This document shows positions 34,273-43,361 of a stretch of DNA of 64,000 nucleotides, piece after piece (position 1 is the stretch's first letter; each line of letters starts with the position of its first letter). Under the pieces are notes generated by a model. The model ran no database searches. It saw only the letters and a list, made by a program, of their open reading frames with translations, and had not been told where the DNA came from. The stretch comes from Planctomicrobium sp051466335 (lineage in GTDB: Bacteria; Planctomycetota; Planctomycetia; Planctomycetales; Planctomycetaceae), in contig NZ_CP195793.1 in assembly GCF_051466335.1 (NCBI RefSeq), positions 1,116,001 through 1,180,000 on the forward strand. Direction: 5' to 3'. The position numbers and the translations under genes were made by a program.

Positions 34273-36252
34273 ATGCCTTCCAAAAACTCTTCATCGTCGT
34301 CGACTCCTCGTCGCTCCACGACACCACGGAAAACGCGTAAGAAAGCCGATTCTGTAGTGGAAGAGAATGTCAGCTCCTCAGCTGCCGCCTCATCGAACGA
34401 TGATCTCGATTTTGGTGCAGGGATTGTTGAAGACGAACCGGTTGCTGCTGCTCCCAAGCCACGGGCAAGTCGTGCCAAGGCGGCGAAAGCAACGCCTGTT
34501 GTAGAAGAAGCGGCACCAGTACAGGCGGAAGCAGAAGAATCTCCTCGCGAAACAGCACGTCCCAAGCGGGCACCACGCACACGATCACGTGCAGTAGCTT
34601 CCGAGCCAGAATCGGTCGCTCCGCCGGCACCTGAATCAGAAAGTCGTGAATTCGAAGAGAAGCGACCTGCTCGCGAAGAGCGGTCGTCTCGTGATGATAG
34701 TTATGAACTGCCATTCGATTTTGATGGCGGAGATCACGGCGATGATGATGATCACGATTCGGCTTCAGAAGGGGGAGAGAATGCTGCACGAGACGGTGAA
34801 GGCGATGATCGTCGCCCACGTCGTCGTCGCCGTCGTCGCGGCCGTCGCAATGAACCTGGTCAGGTTCAGCAAGGGAACGGCACCGGCCAGCAAGGAAATT
34901 CCGCTGGACAGCAGGGAACCGGAGGAAATTCCGGTCAGTTCCGGCAGGAGCGCCAAGGGGGCGGGAACCGTCAGGGTGGCGGTTACGGCCAGCAGCGCGA
35001 CAATAACAATCGAAATGGCGGACGTCGCGATCAACAGCGTGGCGGTCGTTCGAACGTAAATTCGAACTCGAATAACCGCGGACGTCGCGTTTCGAAGTTT
35101 GAGCAGAATGCAGCTCCATCTGAACCAGTGGCGATGACCGGCACGATCACCGGTGTGTTGGAACTCCATCCAAAGGGATATGGATTCCTCCGTTCAGGTG
35201 ACAATGATTACAGCGCACGTGAAACAGACGCGTTTGTTTCCAGTTCGTTCGTCGAGAAGCATCATCTCCGCGAAGGGATTATGCTCACTGGAGACATCGG
35301 TCCTGGAACACGTGGGCAAGGTCCTCGTCTTCTCACGATCAATTCCATTGATGGTGGGTCCGTCGAAGATTACGAAAAGCTCAAACACTTCGACACGCTG
35401 ACTGCGATCAACCCTTTCGAACAGATCAAGCTCGAAACTGGTCCTAAGAGCATCACAATGCGTGTCATGGACCTGTTGACTCCAATCGGCAAAGGTCAGC
35501 GGGCATTGATTGTTGCTCCGCCACGTACCGGTAAGACAATGCTCTTGCAAGACATTGCGAATTCAGTGAGCGTCAACCATCCAGAAATTCATCTCATCGT
35601 GTTGCTCATTGACGAGCGACCCGAGGAAGTGACTGAAATGCGACGAACCGTGAAGGGCGAAGTGATCGCTTCTTCAATGGATCAGGACGTCGAAAGTCAT
35701 GTTCGTATCAGCCAGCTGATTATTGAACGTGGAAAACGTCTGGCTGAAGCAGGAAAAGACTGTTTCATTCTGATGGACAGTATTACGCGAACTGCTCGCG
35801 CGTTTAACAAATGGGTTCGCGGTGGAAGAGACTCCAAGATTCAGACCGGTGGTCTGGATGTTCGAGCGATGGATATTCCTCGTAAGATGTTCGGCACCGC
35901 GCGCCGGTTTGATGAAGGTGGTTCACTGACAGTTTGTGCAACCGCATTGATCGACACTGGCAGCCGCATGGACGATGCCATTTTCCAGGAGTTCAAAGGT
36001 ACTGGAAACATGGAACTTGTCCTCAGTCGGGATCTCGCAGAACGACGTATCTGGCCAGCGCTGGATATCTCCCGTTCAGGAACGCGTCGCGAAGAGAAGA
36101 TCCTCGATCCAGATTTGCTCGATGGAATTATTATGCTCCGTCGTAGCTTGGTGTCGATGAATCCGACAGAAGCGATGGATCAGTTGATCCGAACCTTGGC
36201 GAAGTTCGACTCGAATCGGGAATTCCTGCAGCGAATCCGATCTGTGCTGTAA
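34273..36252 (+). CDS. rho: Transcription termination factor Rho with long disordered N-terminal extension
   Basis: The last about 370 of 659 residues are a normal Rho: cold-shock-type RNA-binding domain (GVLELHPKGYGFLRSGDNDY), P-loop APPRTGKT (415-422), LLIDERPEEVTEMRRTVKGE, Walker B-like DCFILMDSITRTARA, and the Q/R-loop region GGLDVRAMDIPRKMFGTAR. The first about 285 residues are low complexity: Ser/Thr- and Lys-rich (1-30), acidic/Ala-Pro (31-165), an Arg run (RRPRRRRRRRGRR, 180-192), and a Gln/Asn/Gly-rich part (195-270, e.g. QQGNGTGQQGNSAGQQG). No standard Rho N-terminal helical bundle is visible. Such insertions in other phyla affect RNA binding or promote phase separation. A strong terminator follows. 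Confidence 0.95.
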   Translation: MPSKNSSSSSTPRRSTTPRKTRKKADSVVEENVSSSAAASSNDDLDFGAGIVEDEPVAAAPKPRASRAKAAKATPVVEEAAPVQAEAEESPRETARPKRAPRTRSRAVASEPESVAPPAPESESREFEEKRPAREERSSRDDSYELPFDFDGGDHGDDDDHDSASEGGENAARDGEGDDRRPRRRRRRRGRRNEPGQVQQGNGTGQQGNSAGQQGTGGNSGQFRQERQGGGNRQGGGYGQQRDNNNRNGGRRDQQRGGRSNVNSNSNNRGRRVSKFEQNAAPSEPVAMTGTITGVLELHPKGYGFLRSGDNDYSARETDAFVSSSFVEKHHLREGIMLTGDIGPGTRGQGPRLLTINSIDGGSVEDYEKLKHFDTLTAINPFEQIKLETGPKSITMRVMDLLTPIGKGQRALIVAPPRTGKTMLLQDIANSVSVNHPEIHLIVLLIDERPEEVTEMRRTVKGEVIASSMDQDVESHVRISQLIIERGKRLAEAGKDCFILMDSITRTARAFNKWVRGGRDSKIQTGGLDVRAMDIPRKMFGTARRFDEGGSLTVCATALIDTGSRMDDAIFQEFKGTGNMELVLSRDLAERRIWPALDISRSGTRREEKILDPDLLDGIIMLRRSLVSMNPTEAMDQLIRTLAKFDSNREFLQRIRSVL

Positions 36253-36273
36253 GCAGCACTTTAAAGACTTTCG

Positions 36274-36310
36274 AAAAAGCCTGCGGCAGTTTGTGTCGCA
36301 GGCTTTTTCT
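36274..36310 (+). terminator. Terminator after rho
   Basis: AAAAAGCCTGCG (36274-36285) pairs with CGCAGGCTTTTT (36297-36308), loop 11 bases, ending in a T run. It lies 21 bases after the rho stop. Confidence 0.9.
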
Positions 36311-36355
36311 TTATCAACACCGACGCAAGTCGCAGCAGTTGCTGAGTACTGATTC

Positions 36356-37882
36356 ATGGTGAATGTCAATTCGGACATCTTGAAGTCCAGCAGTGTCCCG
36401 TCGATTCGAGTGCGCGCACTGAACTCAGCGCCCGTTGTTGAGTCAGGAGATTTTGTCCTCTACTGGATGATTGCGAATCGACGAACGACCTGGAATTTCT
36501 CGCTCCAACGAGCTGTTGACTGGGCGATTTCTCTCAAGAAACCATTGGTCATCTTTGAAGCTGTCCGAGTGAATTATCATTGGGCCAGTGACCGCATCCA
36601 CCACTTCATTCTGCAGGGGATGCTGGAAAATTTACGGGCGTGCGCTGCCCTGCCAGTTTTGTATTACCCCTATGTAGAACCGAAGCAGCAGGCTGCACGG
36701 GGATTGTTAGAAGCACTCAGTGCACGTGCGTGTCTGGTTGTATCAGACGATTTTCCGTGTTTCTTTCTCCCAACGCTGCTGAAAGTGGTTTCGAAGAAGT
36801 CCGCTATCCGGGTCGAAGCTGTCGACTCCAATGGTCTCTTCCCAATGAGGGCGGCACCGTTGGCCTTTCCGACAGCGTATGCTTTTCGACGTCATTTGCA
36901 GAAAAATCTCCCTGCGCATCTCAACGAATTTCCTCGGCAGAATCCATTGGAGTTGGCGGGCATTCCTCGACTTGAATCACTGGGACAAGAGATTCTCAGT
37001 CGGTGGCCGGCCGCTGACGAGAAGCTACTGGGTGGTGGGGTTCATCAACTATCTGGGTTTGCAATCGACCATTCCGTTCCTCCGACCACCGTGAACGGCG
37101 GGTGCGTCGCAGCCCAGTCGCAACTTGTTGCGTTCGTGAAAGGACTCCTCCCTCGATATGCGGAAGATCGAAACGACGTTGACGACGAAGTCTGTAGCGG
37201 ACTGTCTTCCTATCTGCATTTCGGACATCTCTCTTCCCATGAGATTTTTGATCGCATTGCGCGCAGTGAGGAATGGACTCCTGCTGAGTTAGGAAGTTCA
37301 ACGGCGGGAAAGAAAGAGGGCTGGTGGGGAATGAGTCCCTCTGCTGAAGCGTTTTTAGATCAACTCACTACCTGGCGAGAGCTCGGGTACAACATGTGTG
37401 TCCATCGACCAGATTTCGATCGTTATGAGTCGTTGCCGGAGTGGGCGCTGAAGACGTTGGAGCAACACTCGAACGATCCTCGAGTCAACCGCTATTCACT
37501 CGAGGAGTTTGAACTGGCGATGACCCATGACGAAATCTGGAATGCGGCTCAGCGTCAGCTCCTGATGGAAGGACGCATTCACAACTATTTGCGGATGTTG
37601 TGGGGGAAGAAGATCCTTGAGTGGACAGAGTCTCCGCAACAGGCCCTGCAGTTCATGGTGCATCTCAACAATAAATATGCATTGGATGGACGAAATCCCA
37701 ATTCGTATTCCGGCATCTTCTGGGTGCTGGGGCGTTACGACAGGGCATGGGGACCTGAGCGCCCGATCTACGGGAAAATTCGATATATGTCGAGCGACAA
37801 TACCCGTCGCAAGCTCAACCTGAAGAACTATCTTGCGAACTACTCTGCGTGGAAATATCGAAATTCGGTCTCCCGTCGATGA
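36356..37882 (+). CDS. phrB: Class II CPD photolyase
   Basis: It repairs cyclobutane pyrimidine dimers with blue light and FAD. The 508-residue protein carries class II features: FVLYWMIANRRTTWNFSLQ at the N-terminal domain, SSYLHFGHLSSHEIFDRI, RELGYNMCVHRPDFDRYESL, and at the C-terminus MLWGKKILEWTESPQQAL, YALDGRNPNSYSGIFWVLG and RPIYGKIRYMSSDNTRRKL. These are FAD-binding and DNA-contact elements distinct from class I photolyases and cryptochromes. It starts at ATG 36356 close behind the rho terminator, so it has its own promoter. Expected in planctomycetes from sunlit water. Confidence 0.93.
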   Translation: MVNVNSDILKSSSVPSIRVRALNSAPVVESGDFVLYWMIANRRTTWNFSLQRAVDWAISLKKPLVIFEAVRVNYHWASDRIHHFILQGMLENLRACAALPVLYYPYVEPKQQAARGLLEALSARACLVVSDDFPCFFLPTLLKVVSKKSAIRVEAVDSNGLFPMRAAPLAFPTAYAFRRHLQKNLPAHLNEFPRQNPLELAGIPRLESLGQEILSRWPAADEKLLGGGVHQLSGFAIDHSVPPTTVNGGCVAAQSQLVAFVKGLLPRYAEDRNDVDDEVCSGLSSYLHFGHLSSHEIFDRIARSEEWTPAELGSSTAGKKEGWWGMSPSAEAFLDQLTTWRELGYNMCVHRPDFDRYESLPEWALKTLEQHSNDPRVNRYSLEEFELAMTHDEIWNAAQRQLLMEGRIHNYLRMLWGKKILEWTESPQQALQFMVHLNNKYALDGRNPNSYSGIFWVLGRYDRAWGPERPIYGKIRYMSSDNTRRKLNLKNYLANYSAWKYRNSVSRR

Positions 37883-38306
37883 GTTTTGAGCGGGGACTGG
37901 TGTTGCGCATCTCATTCAACTTTCCCATTTTGACTCTCGTGTGAGAGGGACTGGGAGTCCGAATGGGCTGACGCAAATCGGGAGGGTTTTAATTGCTGCG
38001 TGTACGACCTTTGGCCTGTTGTGGCAAAAAAACGACAATTTGCAGACTGTCGGGGGTGTCGAGGGTCTATTTCGTGGAACTTCTCATGCAGAATCTCCCG
38101 TAAGTTCACAAATATTGTCACCAAAAAAATTGCTCTCAAACGCAAATCTTGTCGTGCTTTCGGAGTGGGACTAGAATTCGGGAGCTTGCCTGAAAGTTCT
38201 TCGTATCGTTTCCATAAGGCTCTACTGCTGCGCTCGTCGCGCCCAGTGCCTCCGAGTGGACGATTTACGTGTCGGGAACTCGGGAAGCTCAGAGGAGTCG
38301 GAGACA
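37883..38306. other. 424-base gap upstream of clpC
   Basis: No credible gene. The frame continuing upstream of the clpC start (to 38256) has no ribosome-binding site. The gap contains the candidate promoter at 38149-38177 and otherwise AT-rich sequence with several poly-A stretches near 38115-38140. I see no CIRCE element (TTAGCACTC-N9-GAGTGCTAA) or CtsR-type repeat, which often control clpC in other bacteria. Confidence 0.45.
38149..38177 (+). promoter_or_regulatory. Candidate sigma70-type promoter for clpC
   Basis: TTGTCG (38149-38154) and TAGAAT (38172-38177) have an exact 17-base spacer; the -10 matches the consensus in five of six positions and the -35 in four. It lies 130 bases ahead of the clpC start. 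Confidence 0.4.
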
Positions 38307-40850
38307 ATGTACGAACGATTTACAGACCGGGCTCGCAAGGTGATGCAGCTGGCCAATCAAGAGGCCCAGCGGTTTAACCATGAATACATCGGGACAGAGC
38401 ACATTCTGCTCGGTCTCGTGAAAGAAGGTTCAGGTGTTGCTGCCAATGTTCTGAAAAACCTCGATGTGGATCTGCGTAAAATCCGCCTTGAGGTCGAAAA
38501 GATCGTGCAGTCAGGCCCAGACCTGGTGACCATGGGCAAACTGCCCCAGACACCTCGTGCAAAAAAAGTCATCGAATACGCGATGGAAGAAGCTCGGAAC
38601 CTCAACCACAACTACGTGGGGACCGAGCACTTGCTGTTAGGACTGTTGCGTGAACAGGAAGGAGTTGCTGCTCAGGTTCTGATGAATCTCGGACTCAAAC
38701 TCGAAGATGTCCGTGAGGAAGTGTTGAACCTGTTGGGGCACGGCATTGAAGGAGCGGAAACCTCCGAGCGAGGCGGAGCTCCAGCCGGGAAGACAGCTAA
38801 GAGTAAGACACCCGCACTCGACAGCTTTGGTCGCGATCTCACCGAACTCGCTCGCCATTCCAAGCTCGATCCGGTGATCGGTCGTGAAAATGAGATTGAA
38901 CGCGTGACACAAATTCTGTGTCGTCGCGGCAAGAATAACCCGGTCCTCCTCGGGGAAGCTGGGGTCGGAAAGACTGCGATCGTTGAAGGCTTTGCTCAAC
39001 TTGTTGTCGAAGGCAACGTTCCAGAACTGCTCCGCGAAAAGCGGATCGTCGTTTTGGATCTTGCGATGATGGTTGCAGGGACAAAGTACCGCGGTCAGTT
39101 CGAAGAGCGTATTAAAGCGGTGATGAATGAAGTGCGTCGCGCCAAGAACGTGATTCTCTTTATCGATGAACTGCATACACTGGTCGGAGCAGGGGGAGCA
39201 GAAGGGGCGATCGATGCTTCAAACGTTCTCAAGCCTGCATTGAGTCGCGGAGAACTGCAGTGTATCGGTGCGACAACTCTCGATGAGTACCGCAAGTACA
39301 TCGAGAAGGATGCTGCACTCGAACGCCGCTTCCAGATGGTGATGGTGGATCCGCCGAGCAAGCAACAAGCGGTCCAGATTCTCAAGGGGCTTCGAGATCG
39401 TTACGAGTCGCATCACAAGGTGCAGTACACTGACGATGCACTTGAGAAATCGGTCGAACTGTCGACTCGATACATCACTGGACGCTGCCTGCCGGATAAA
39501 GCGATCGACGTGATCGACGAAGCGGGAGCTCGCATTCGTCTGAAGTCGATGGTGCGTCCGCCAGACTTGAAAGAGCTCGAAGAAGATATCGAGCGAATGA
39601 ACGCAGCCAAAGAAGAAGCTGTTGCCAATCAGGACTTCGAAAAGGCTGCTTCTTTGCGAGATCAGGCAGATAAGCTGCGACGCAAGAAGGAAACGATTAC
39701 CCGAGAATGGCGCCAGAAGTCTCAGGAGACAGATGGCGTTGTCGACGCGGAAGTCATTTCCGAAGTCGTTGCCAAGATGACTGGCGTGCCGTTGACACGA
39801 CTGTCCAGCGAAGACACCGTTCGTCTGCTGAACATGGAAGAGTACCTGCATCGTCGAGTCGTCAACCAGGACGAAGCGATCAAGCTGGTATCAAAAGCAG
39901 TTCGACGTAGCCGCAGCGGATTGAAAGATCCAAAACGGCCGACTGCGACCTTCCTGTTCTCCGGACCAACTGGGGTCGGAAAGACATTGCTGGCGAAATC
40001 TCTGGCGGAATTCATCTTCGGTGATGAGGAAGCTCTGATTCAAATCGACATGTCCGAGTACCAGGAACGGCATAACATCAGCCGTTTGATCGGTGCTCCA
40101 CCCGGATACGTCGGTTATGAAGAAGGGGGACAACTCACCGAGAAGATTCGCCGCCGTCCTTATGCCGTCGTGTTGCTGGACGAAATCGAAAAGGCTCATC
40201 CAGACATCTACAACATGCTGTTGCAGATCATGGAAGAAGGTCACCTGACAGACAGCTTCGGCCGTCGCGTTGACTTCAAGAACACGATTCTCATCATGAC
40301 GACTAACGTCGGGGCAAAAGCAATTTCAAGCCCTGCGTTTGGATTCGCCAACAAGGCTGGCGATGCAGCCCACGATGAGATGAAGAAGAACGTGATGGGT
40401 GAAGTCAGCCGTCAGTTCAAGCCAGAGTTCATTGGTCGTCTCGATGAAGTGGTCGTCTTCCATAAGTTGAACGACTCCGACATGAAGATGATTATCGATT
40501 ACGAACTCAAGAAGGTTCGCGAACGCCTCAAGGAACGCGGTCTGATTTTGGACCTGTCCGATGAAGCGAAGCAACTCGTGATCGACAAGAGCCGATCAGA
40601 GCAGGGAGATCGGGATCACACCGATTACGGTGCTCGACCGCTGCGACGTGCTGTGGAAATTTACGTGGAAGACCCACTTGCAGAAGAATTGCTGCGAGGA
40701 GTGTTCGACGGCAAGAACCACATCATTGTCAATGTGAAAGAAGTGGGAGACACCAAGCAGCTTGAGTTCATCGGTGAACTCAAGGATTCCGCTGAACCAG
40801 AATTGGCAGCAGTGGCATCGAGTGACGAGTCGGATTCGACAGACAACTAA
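38307..40850 (+). CDS. clpC: ATP-dependent Clp protease ATP-binding subunit ClpC
   Basis: A GGAG ribosome-binding sequence lies just before ATG 38307, which gives the standard MYERFTDRARKVMQLA N-terminus; the frame from 38256 is discarded. The 847 residues comprise two N-terminal Clp_N repeats (EYIGTEHILLGLVKEG and NYVGTEHLLLGLLREQEG), AAA-1 (GEAGVGKTAIVEGFAQ, LFIDELHTLVGAGGAEG), a UVR-type middle segment (NQDFEKAASLRDQADKLRR), and AAA-2 (FSGPTGVGKTLLAKSLAE, VLLDEIEKAHPDIYNMLLQI). This is the Clp/Hsp100 unfoldase that feeds ClpP. clpP and an mcsB/mcsA-like kinase are not adjacent, so control by arginine phosphorylation is not indicated here. A tandem pair of hairpins follows. Confidence 0.96.
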   Translation: MYERFTDRARKVMQLANQEAQRFNHEYIGTEHILLGLVKEGSGVAANVLKNLDVDLRKIRLEVEKIVQSGPDLVTMGKLPQTPRAKKVIEYAMEEARNLNHNYVGTEHLLLGLLREQEGVAAQVLMNLGLKLEDVREEVLNLLGHGIEGAETSERGGAPAGKTAKSKTPALDSFGRDLTELARHSKLDPVIGRENEIERVTQILCRRGKNNPVLLGEAGVGKTAIVEGFAQLVVEGNVPELLREKRIVVLDLAMMVAGTKYRGQFEERIKAVMNEVRRAKNVILFIDELHTLVGAGGAEGAIDASNVLKPALSRGELQCIGATTLDEYRKYIEKDAALERRFQMVMVDPPSKQQAVQILKGLRDRYESHHKVQYTDDALEKSVELSTRYITGRCLPDKAIDVIDEAGARIRLKSMVRPPDLKELEEDIERMNAAKEEAVANQDFEKAASLRDQADKLRRKKETITREWRQKSQETDGVVDAEVISEVVAKMTGVPLTRLSSEDTVRLLNMEEYLHRRVVNQDEAIKLVSKAVRRSRSGLKDPKRPTATFLFSGPTGVGKTLLAKSLAEFIFGDEEALIQIDMSEYQERHNISRLIGAPPGYVGYEEGGQLTEKIRRRPYAVVLLDEIEKAHPDIYNMLLQIMEEGHLTDSFGRRVDFKNTILIMTTNVGAKAISSPAFGFANKAGDAAHDEMKKNVMGEVSRQFKPEFIGRLDEVVVFHKLNDSDMKMIIDYELKKVRERLKERGLILDLSDEAKQLVIDKSRSEQGDRDHTDYGARPLRRAVEIYVEDPLAEELLRGVFDGKNHIIVNVKEVGDTKQLEFIGELKDSAEPELAAVASSDESDSTDN

Positions 40851-40880
40851 TCTGGCGAACTGACAACCAGAGAAACGAAC

Positions 40881-40917
40881 AAAAGCCCCGGACAACTTTC
40901 GTCGTCCGGGGCTTTTT
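40881..40917 (+). terminator. Terminator after clpC
   Basis: A 13-bp perfect stem (40881-40893 with 40904-40916) with a 10-base loop and T5 tail lies 30 bases after the clpC stop. Confidence 0.9.
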
Positions 40918-40926
40918 GTTTTTCTG

Positions 40927-40980
40927 CTTCACAGTTCCGTTTGCGAAGCCCGTTGAGGTTCGGCAAACGGAACTGTGAAG
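40927..40980. repeat. 18-bp perfect inverted repeat between clpC and the DEAD-box helicase gene
   Basis: CTTCACAGTTCCGTTTGC (40927-40944) is perfectly repeated as its complement at 40963-40980 with an 18-base spacer that can add three more pairs (GAA with TTC). No T run follows on either strand, so it is not a standard terminator. A second, shorter inverted pair (ATCGCCCA 40994-41001 with TGGGCGAT 41014-41021) lies between it and the helicase stop. Confidence 0.8.
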
Positions 40981-41026
40981 AATTCTGAGAGCGATCGCCC
41001 ATTCAAAAAATGGTGGGCGATGAGAA

Positions 41027-42859
41027 CTATCGACCAGAGAACTTCTTACCTTTGTTGAACCGTTTTTCAGGCTTACGTCCGAAAGAACGCTCCGGTGGAG
41101 GAGGAAGTGCGTTGCGGTCTGCTCGAGAGATGTTGAGCGGCTGTCCGGAGACATGCACTTTCTTCAGGGCGAAGAGAATGTCGTCAGGCATTCCTGCTGC
41201 CAGGTCAACTGTGCTGAAGTCATCGTAAATCTGGATCCGTCCGATGTAGGCTGTTTCCAGTCCGGTTTCATTGGCGATGGCGCCAACAATGTTACCGGGC
41301 TTCACCTGATGCTGATGACCAACTTCGATACGGAAAGTTTCCATGTCAGCGTCGTTGCGATGGCTTCGCTCTTTACGACCTTCAAAGGACTGTCTGTCGT
41401 CACGATCGCGCCGAGGACGATCCGAGCGGAAGTCGCCTCCGTCGAAGGACCGCTCGCGACGCTCCCGACCGTCACGTCGGCCATCGCGTTGATTGTCGGA
41501 GAAGCTGGCGGACTTCAAGTCATCGGTGATGAAGAGTGGCGACTCACCACTGGCCATGACAGCCAATGCCGCTGCGATTTGTTCGATCGCAATTTCCGGG
41601 TTTTGGGTCTTGTACTGTTCAATGACATTGCTGAAATTGACCAGTTCAGGGTTTGCCAGCGAACTGGTGATCTTCTCGTGGAAGCGAGCAGTGCGATTGC
41701 GGTTGATGTCCCGCTTGGAGGGAATCTGCATCTGCTGGATCTTCTGGCGAGTCGCCTGTTCGATGCGGCGGAGCTTGTATTGCTCTCGGGATTGAATCAG
41801 GAGAATCGCACAGCCAGCGCGACCAGCGCGTCCAGTTCTGCCGATGCGGTGGACATAGCTTTCCGAGTCGAACGGAAGATCGTAGTTGATCACGTGACTG
41901 ACTCGCTGAACATCGAGCCCGCGAGCAGCAACGTCGGTCGCGATAATGACGTCGAGTTTGCCATTCTTCAGATTGTCGATGATGCGTTCTCGACTCTTCT
42001 GGACGACGTCCCCGCTCAATGCTGCGGTGCGATGTCCATGTGAAGCGAGGAATTCGGCCAACGGCTCGGTTGTGCTCTTGGTTTTCACGAAGATGATGAC
42101 GCCGTCTGTCGGCTCAGCTTCAAGAACACGCGCCAACACGTCTTCTTTGGAGTGTGGTGTGACAACGATGAACCGTTGATCAATTGTCTCAGCGGTCGCG
42201 GTCTTCTGCTGAATTGTAATCTCAACAGGACTTCTCAGATGTCGCTGTGCAATGCGACGAATCGCGTCAGGCATCGTTGCGGAGAACAGCGCGATCTGGC
42301 GTTGTTCTGGTGCCTGGGTCAGAACCCATTCGACGTCTTCAGCGAAGCCCATTTTGAGCATTTCGTCTGCTTCGTCCAGAACGAGTCCCTGCAGGTTGTC
42401 GAGGTTTAATGAGCCACGGCGCATGTGGTCCATCACGCGTCCCGGTGTTCCGACGACGACGTGGATGCCACGTTTGAGTTGGCGAAGCTGAACAGAGTAA
42501 TCCTGTCCACCGTAGATTGCGGTGACGCGCAATCCTGGAGTCGCGGACGCATAGCGTTCGAATGCTTCTGCAACCTGCATTGCCAATTCGCGGGTTGGTG
42601 CCAGCACCAGAACCTGTGGTTGTTTGAGCGAAAGGTCGATCCGTTGAAGCAGCGGGATCGCGAATGCACCGGTTTTGCCTGTTCCTGTCTGGGCTTGTCC
42701 GAGGACGTCTTTCCCTTCCAGAAGGTGTGGAATCGCCCGAGCCTGAATTGGCGTGGCGATGCTATAGCCCACTTTTTCCAGTGCTTCCAGCATGGTCTGA
42801 TTGAGACCGAGGTCTTGGAACCGGGTTTCGGAATGTGGAACTTGACTTGAATCTGACAT
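41027..42859 (-). CDS. deaD: DEAD-box ATP-dependent RNA helicase (CsdA/DeaD-like) with DbpA-type RNA-binding domain
   Basis: From ATG 42859 the protein has 610 residues. The core has every motif: Q motif (GYSIATPIQARAIP), AQTGTGKT, PTRELA, VLDEADEML, SAT, ATDVAARGLDVQRV and HRIGRTGRAGR. The C-terminal region has an RGG/Arg-Asp-rich linker (DGRRDGRERRERSFDG) and a DbpA-type RNA-binding domain (TFRIEVGHQHQVKPGNIVGA) ending in a basic Lys/Arg tail. The usual roles are ribosome biogenesis and RNA turnover, often cold-induced. It is encoded against clpC, with paired hairpins in the gap. An in-frame start at 43003 would add 48 residues without family similarity. Confidence 0.93.
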   Translation of the reverse strand: MSDSSQVPHSETRFQDLGLNQTMLEALEKVGYSIATPIQARAIPHLLEGKDVLGQAQTGTGKTGAFAIPLLQRIDLSLKQPQVLVLAPTRELAMQVAEAFERYASATPGLRVTAIYGGQDYSVQLRQLKRGIHVVVGTPGRVMDHMRRGSLNLDNLQGLVLDEADEMLKMGFAEDVEWVLTQAPEQRQIALFSATMPDAIRRIAQRHLRSPVEITIQQKTATAETIDQRFIVVTPHSKEDVLARVLEAEPTDGVIIFVKTKSTTEPLAEFLASHGHRTAALSGDVVQKSRERIIDNLKNGKLDVIIATDVAARGLDVQRVSHVINYDLPFDSESYVHRIGRTGRAGRAGCAILLIQSREQYKLRRIEQATRQKIQQMQIPSKRDINRNRTARFHEKITSSLANPELVNFSNVIEQYKTQNPEIAIEQIAAALAVMASGESPLFITDDLKSASFSDNQRDGRRDGRERRERSFDGGDFRSDRPRRDRDDRQSFEGRKERSHRNDADMETFRIEVGHQHQVKPGNIVGAIANETGLETAYIGRIQIYDDFSTVDLAAGMPDDILFALKKVHVSGQPLNISRADRNALPPPPERSFGRKPEKRFNKGKKFSGR

Positions 42860-43361
42860 GTAAATGCAGCACTCTCGAATAACAGGGATACGGACGAATT
42901 GCCGTGCCACCAGCGACGATGTCGCGTGGAAAGAGCGATCGCGAGACACAACGCGAAAATGTCCGAACACCGATCCGGTGGTCGTGAAGTAGGGCTCATG
43001 CACGGGTTGATCGAACGCGTCGGTTCTGTTCAGAACCCGGCGTCTCGCCGTTCACCAGCAGGGGAATCTGCACAGCTTTTTAACTGCAGATCGCTCCAGC
43101 ATATTCTGTGAACTTTTGAAACAAGCCGGCGAGGAATCAACCACGAGCCCGAAAGCGGGACAATCTGAAACTCGCCCGAAAGCAATTCATCAATCAACCT
43201 CATAGGGTATCGGGTTTTGGATCTCAGGCAAGTGGAGAAACAAAAAATGATCGCAGACAACTCTGCGACCATCGATGAGAATGGGGAGAATCCCCATGCA
43301 GGAACTTTGGGGTTTTAATTGGCTGTTGCTCTCTAAGTATTTTCTGGGTAGATGGTTGCGA
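42860..43361. other. 502-base gap between the helicase start and the TPR protein gene
   Basis: No gene is evident. The first part may be a leader of the helicase mRNA, which in cold-shock helicases is often long. The second part holds the terminator for the upstream minus-strand gene and a short G-rich hairpin (43281-43297). Confidence 0.45.
43242..43268 (-). terminator. Terminator after the Gly/Tyr/Pro-rich TPR protein gene
   Basis: On the minus strand TCGCAGA pairs with TCTGCGA (43262-43268 with 43251-43257; 4-base loop), followed by CATTTTTTG. It lies about 95 bases beyond the stop codon. Confidence 0.8.

Noticed and set aside
34370..35119. Minus-strand frame of 249 codons opposite the rho N-terminal extension
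   Set aside because: It is a by-product of the repetitive codons of the low-complexity region.
38256..38306. Longer clpC start at 38256
   Set aside because: The ClpC family begins with MYERF-type sequence; this is at 38307 with a GGAG ribosome-binding site directly upstream.
40994..41021. Inverted repeat near the helicase stop considered as its terminator
   Set aside because: No T run follows on the minus strand; a run of T lies inside the loop instead, so it is not a normal intrinsic terminator.
43281..43297. Hairpin ATGGGGA/TCCCCAT considered as the terminator of the TPR protein gene
   Set aside because: No T tract follows on the minus strand; the hairpin at 43242-43268 with six T residues fits better.
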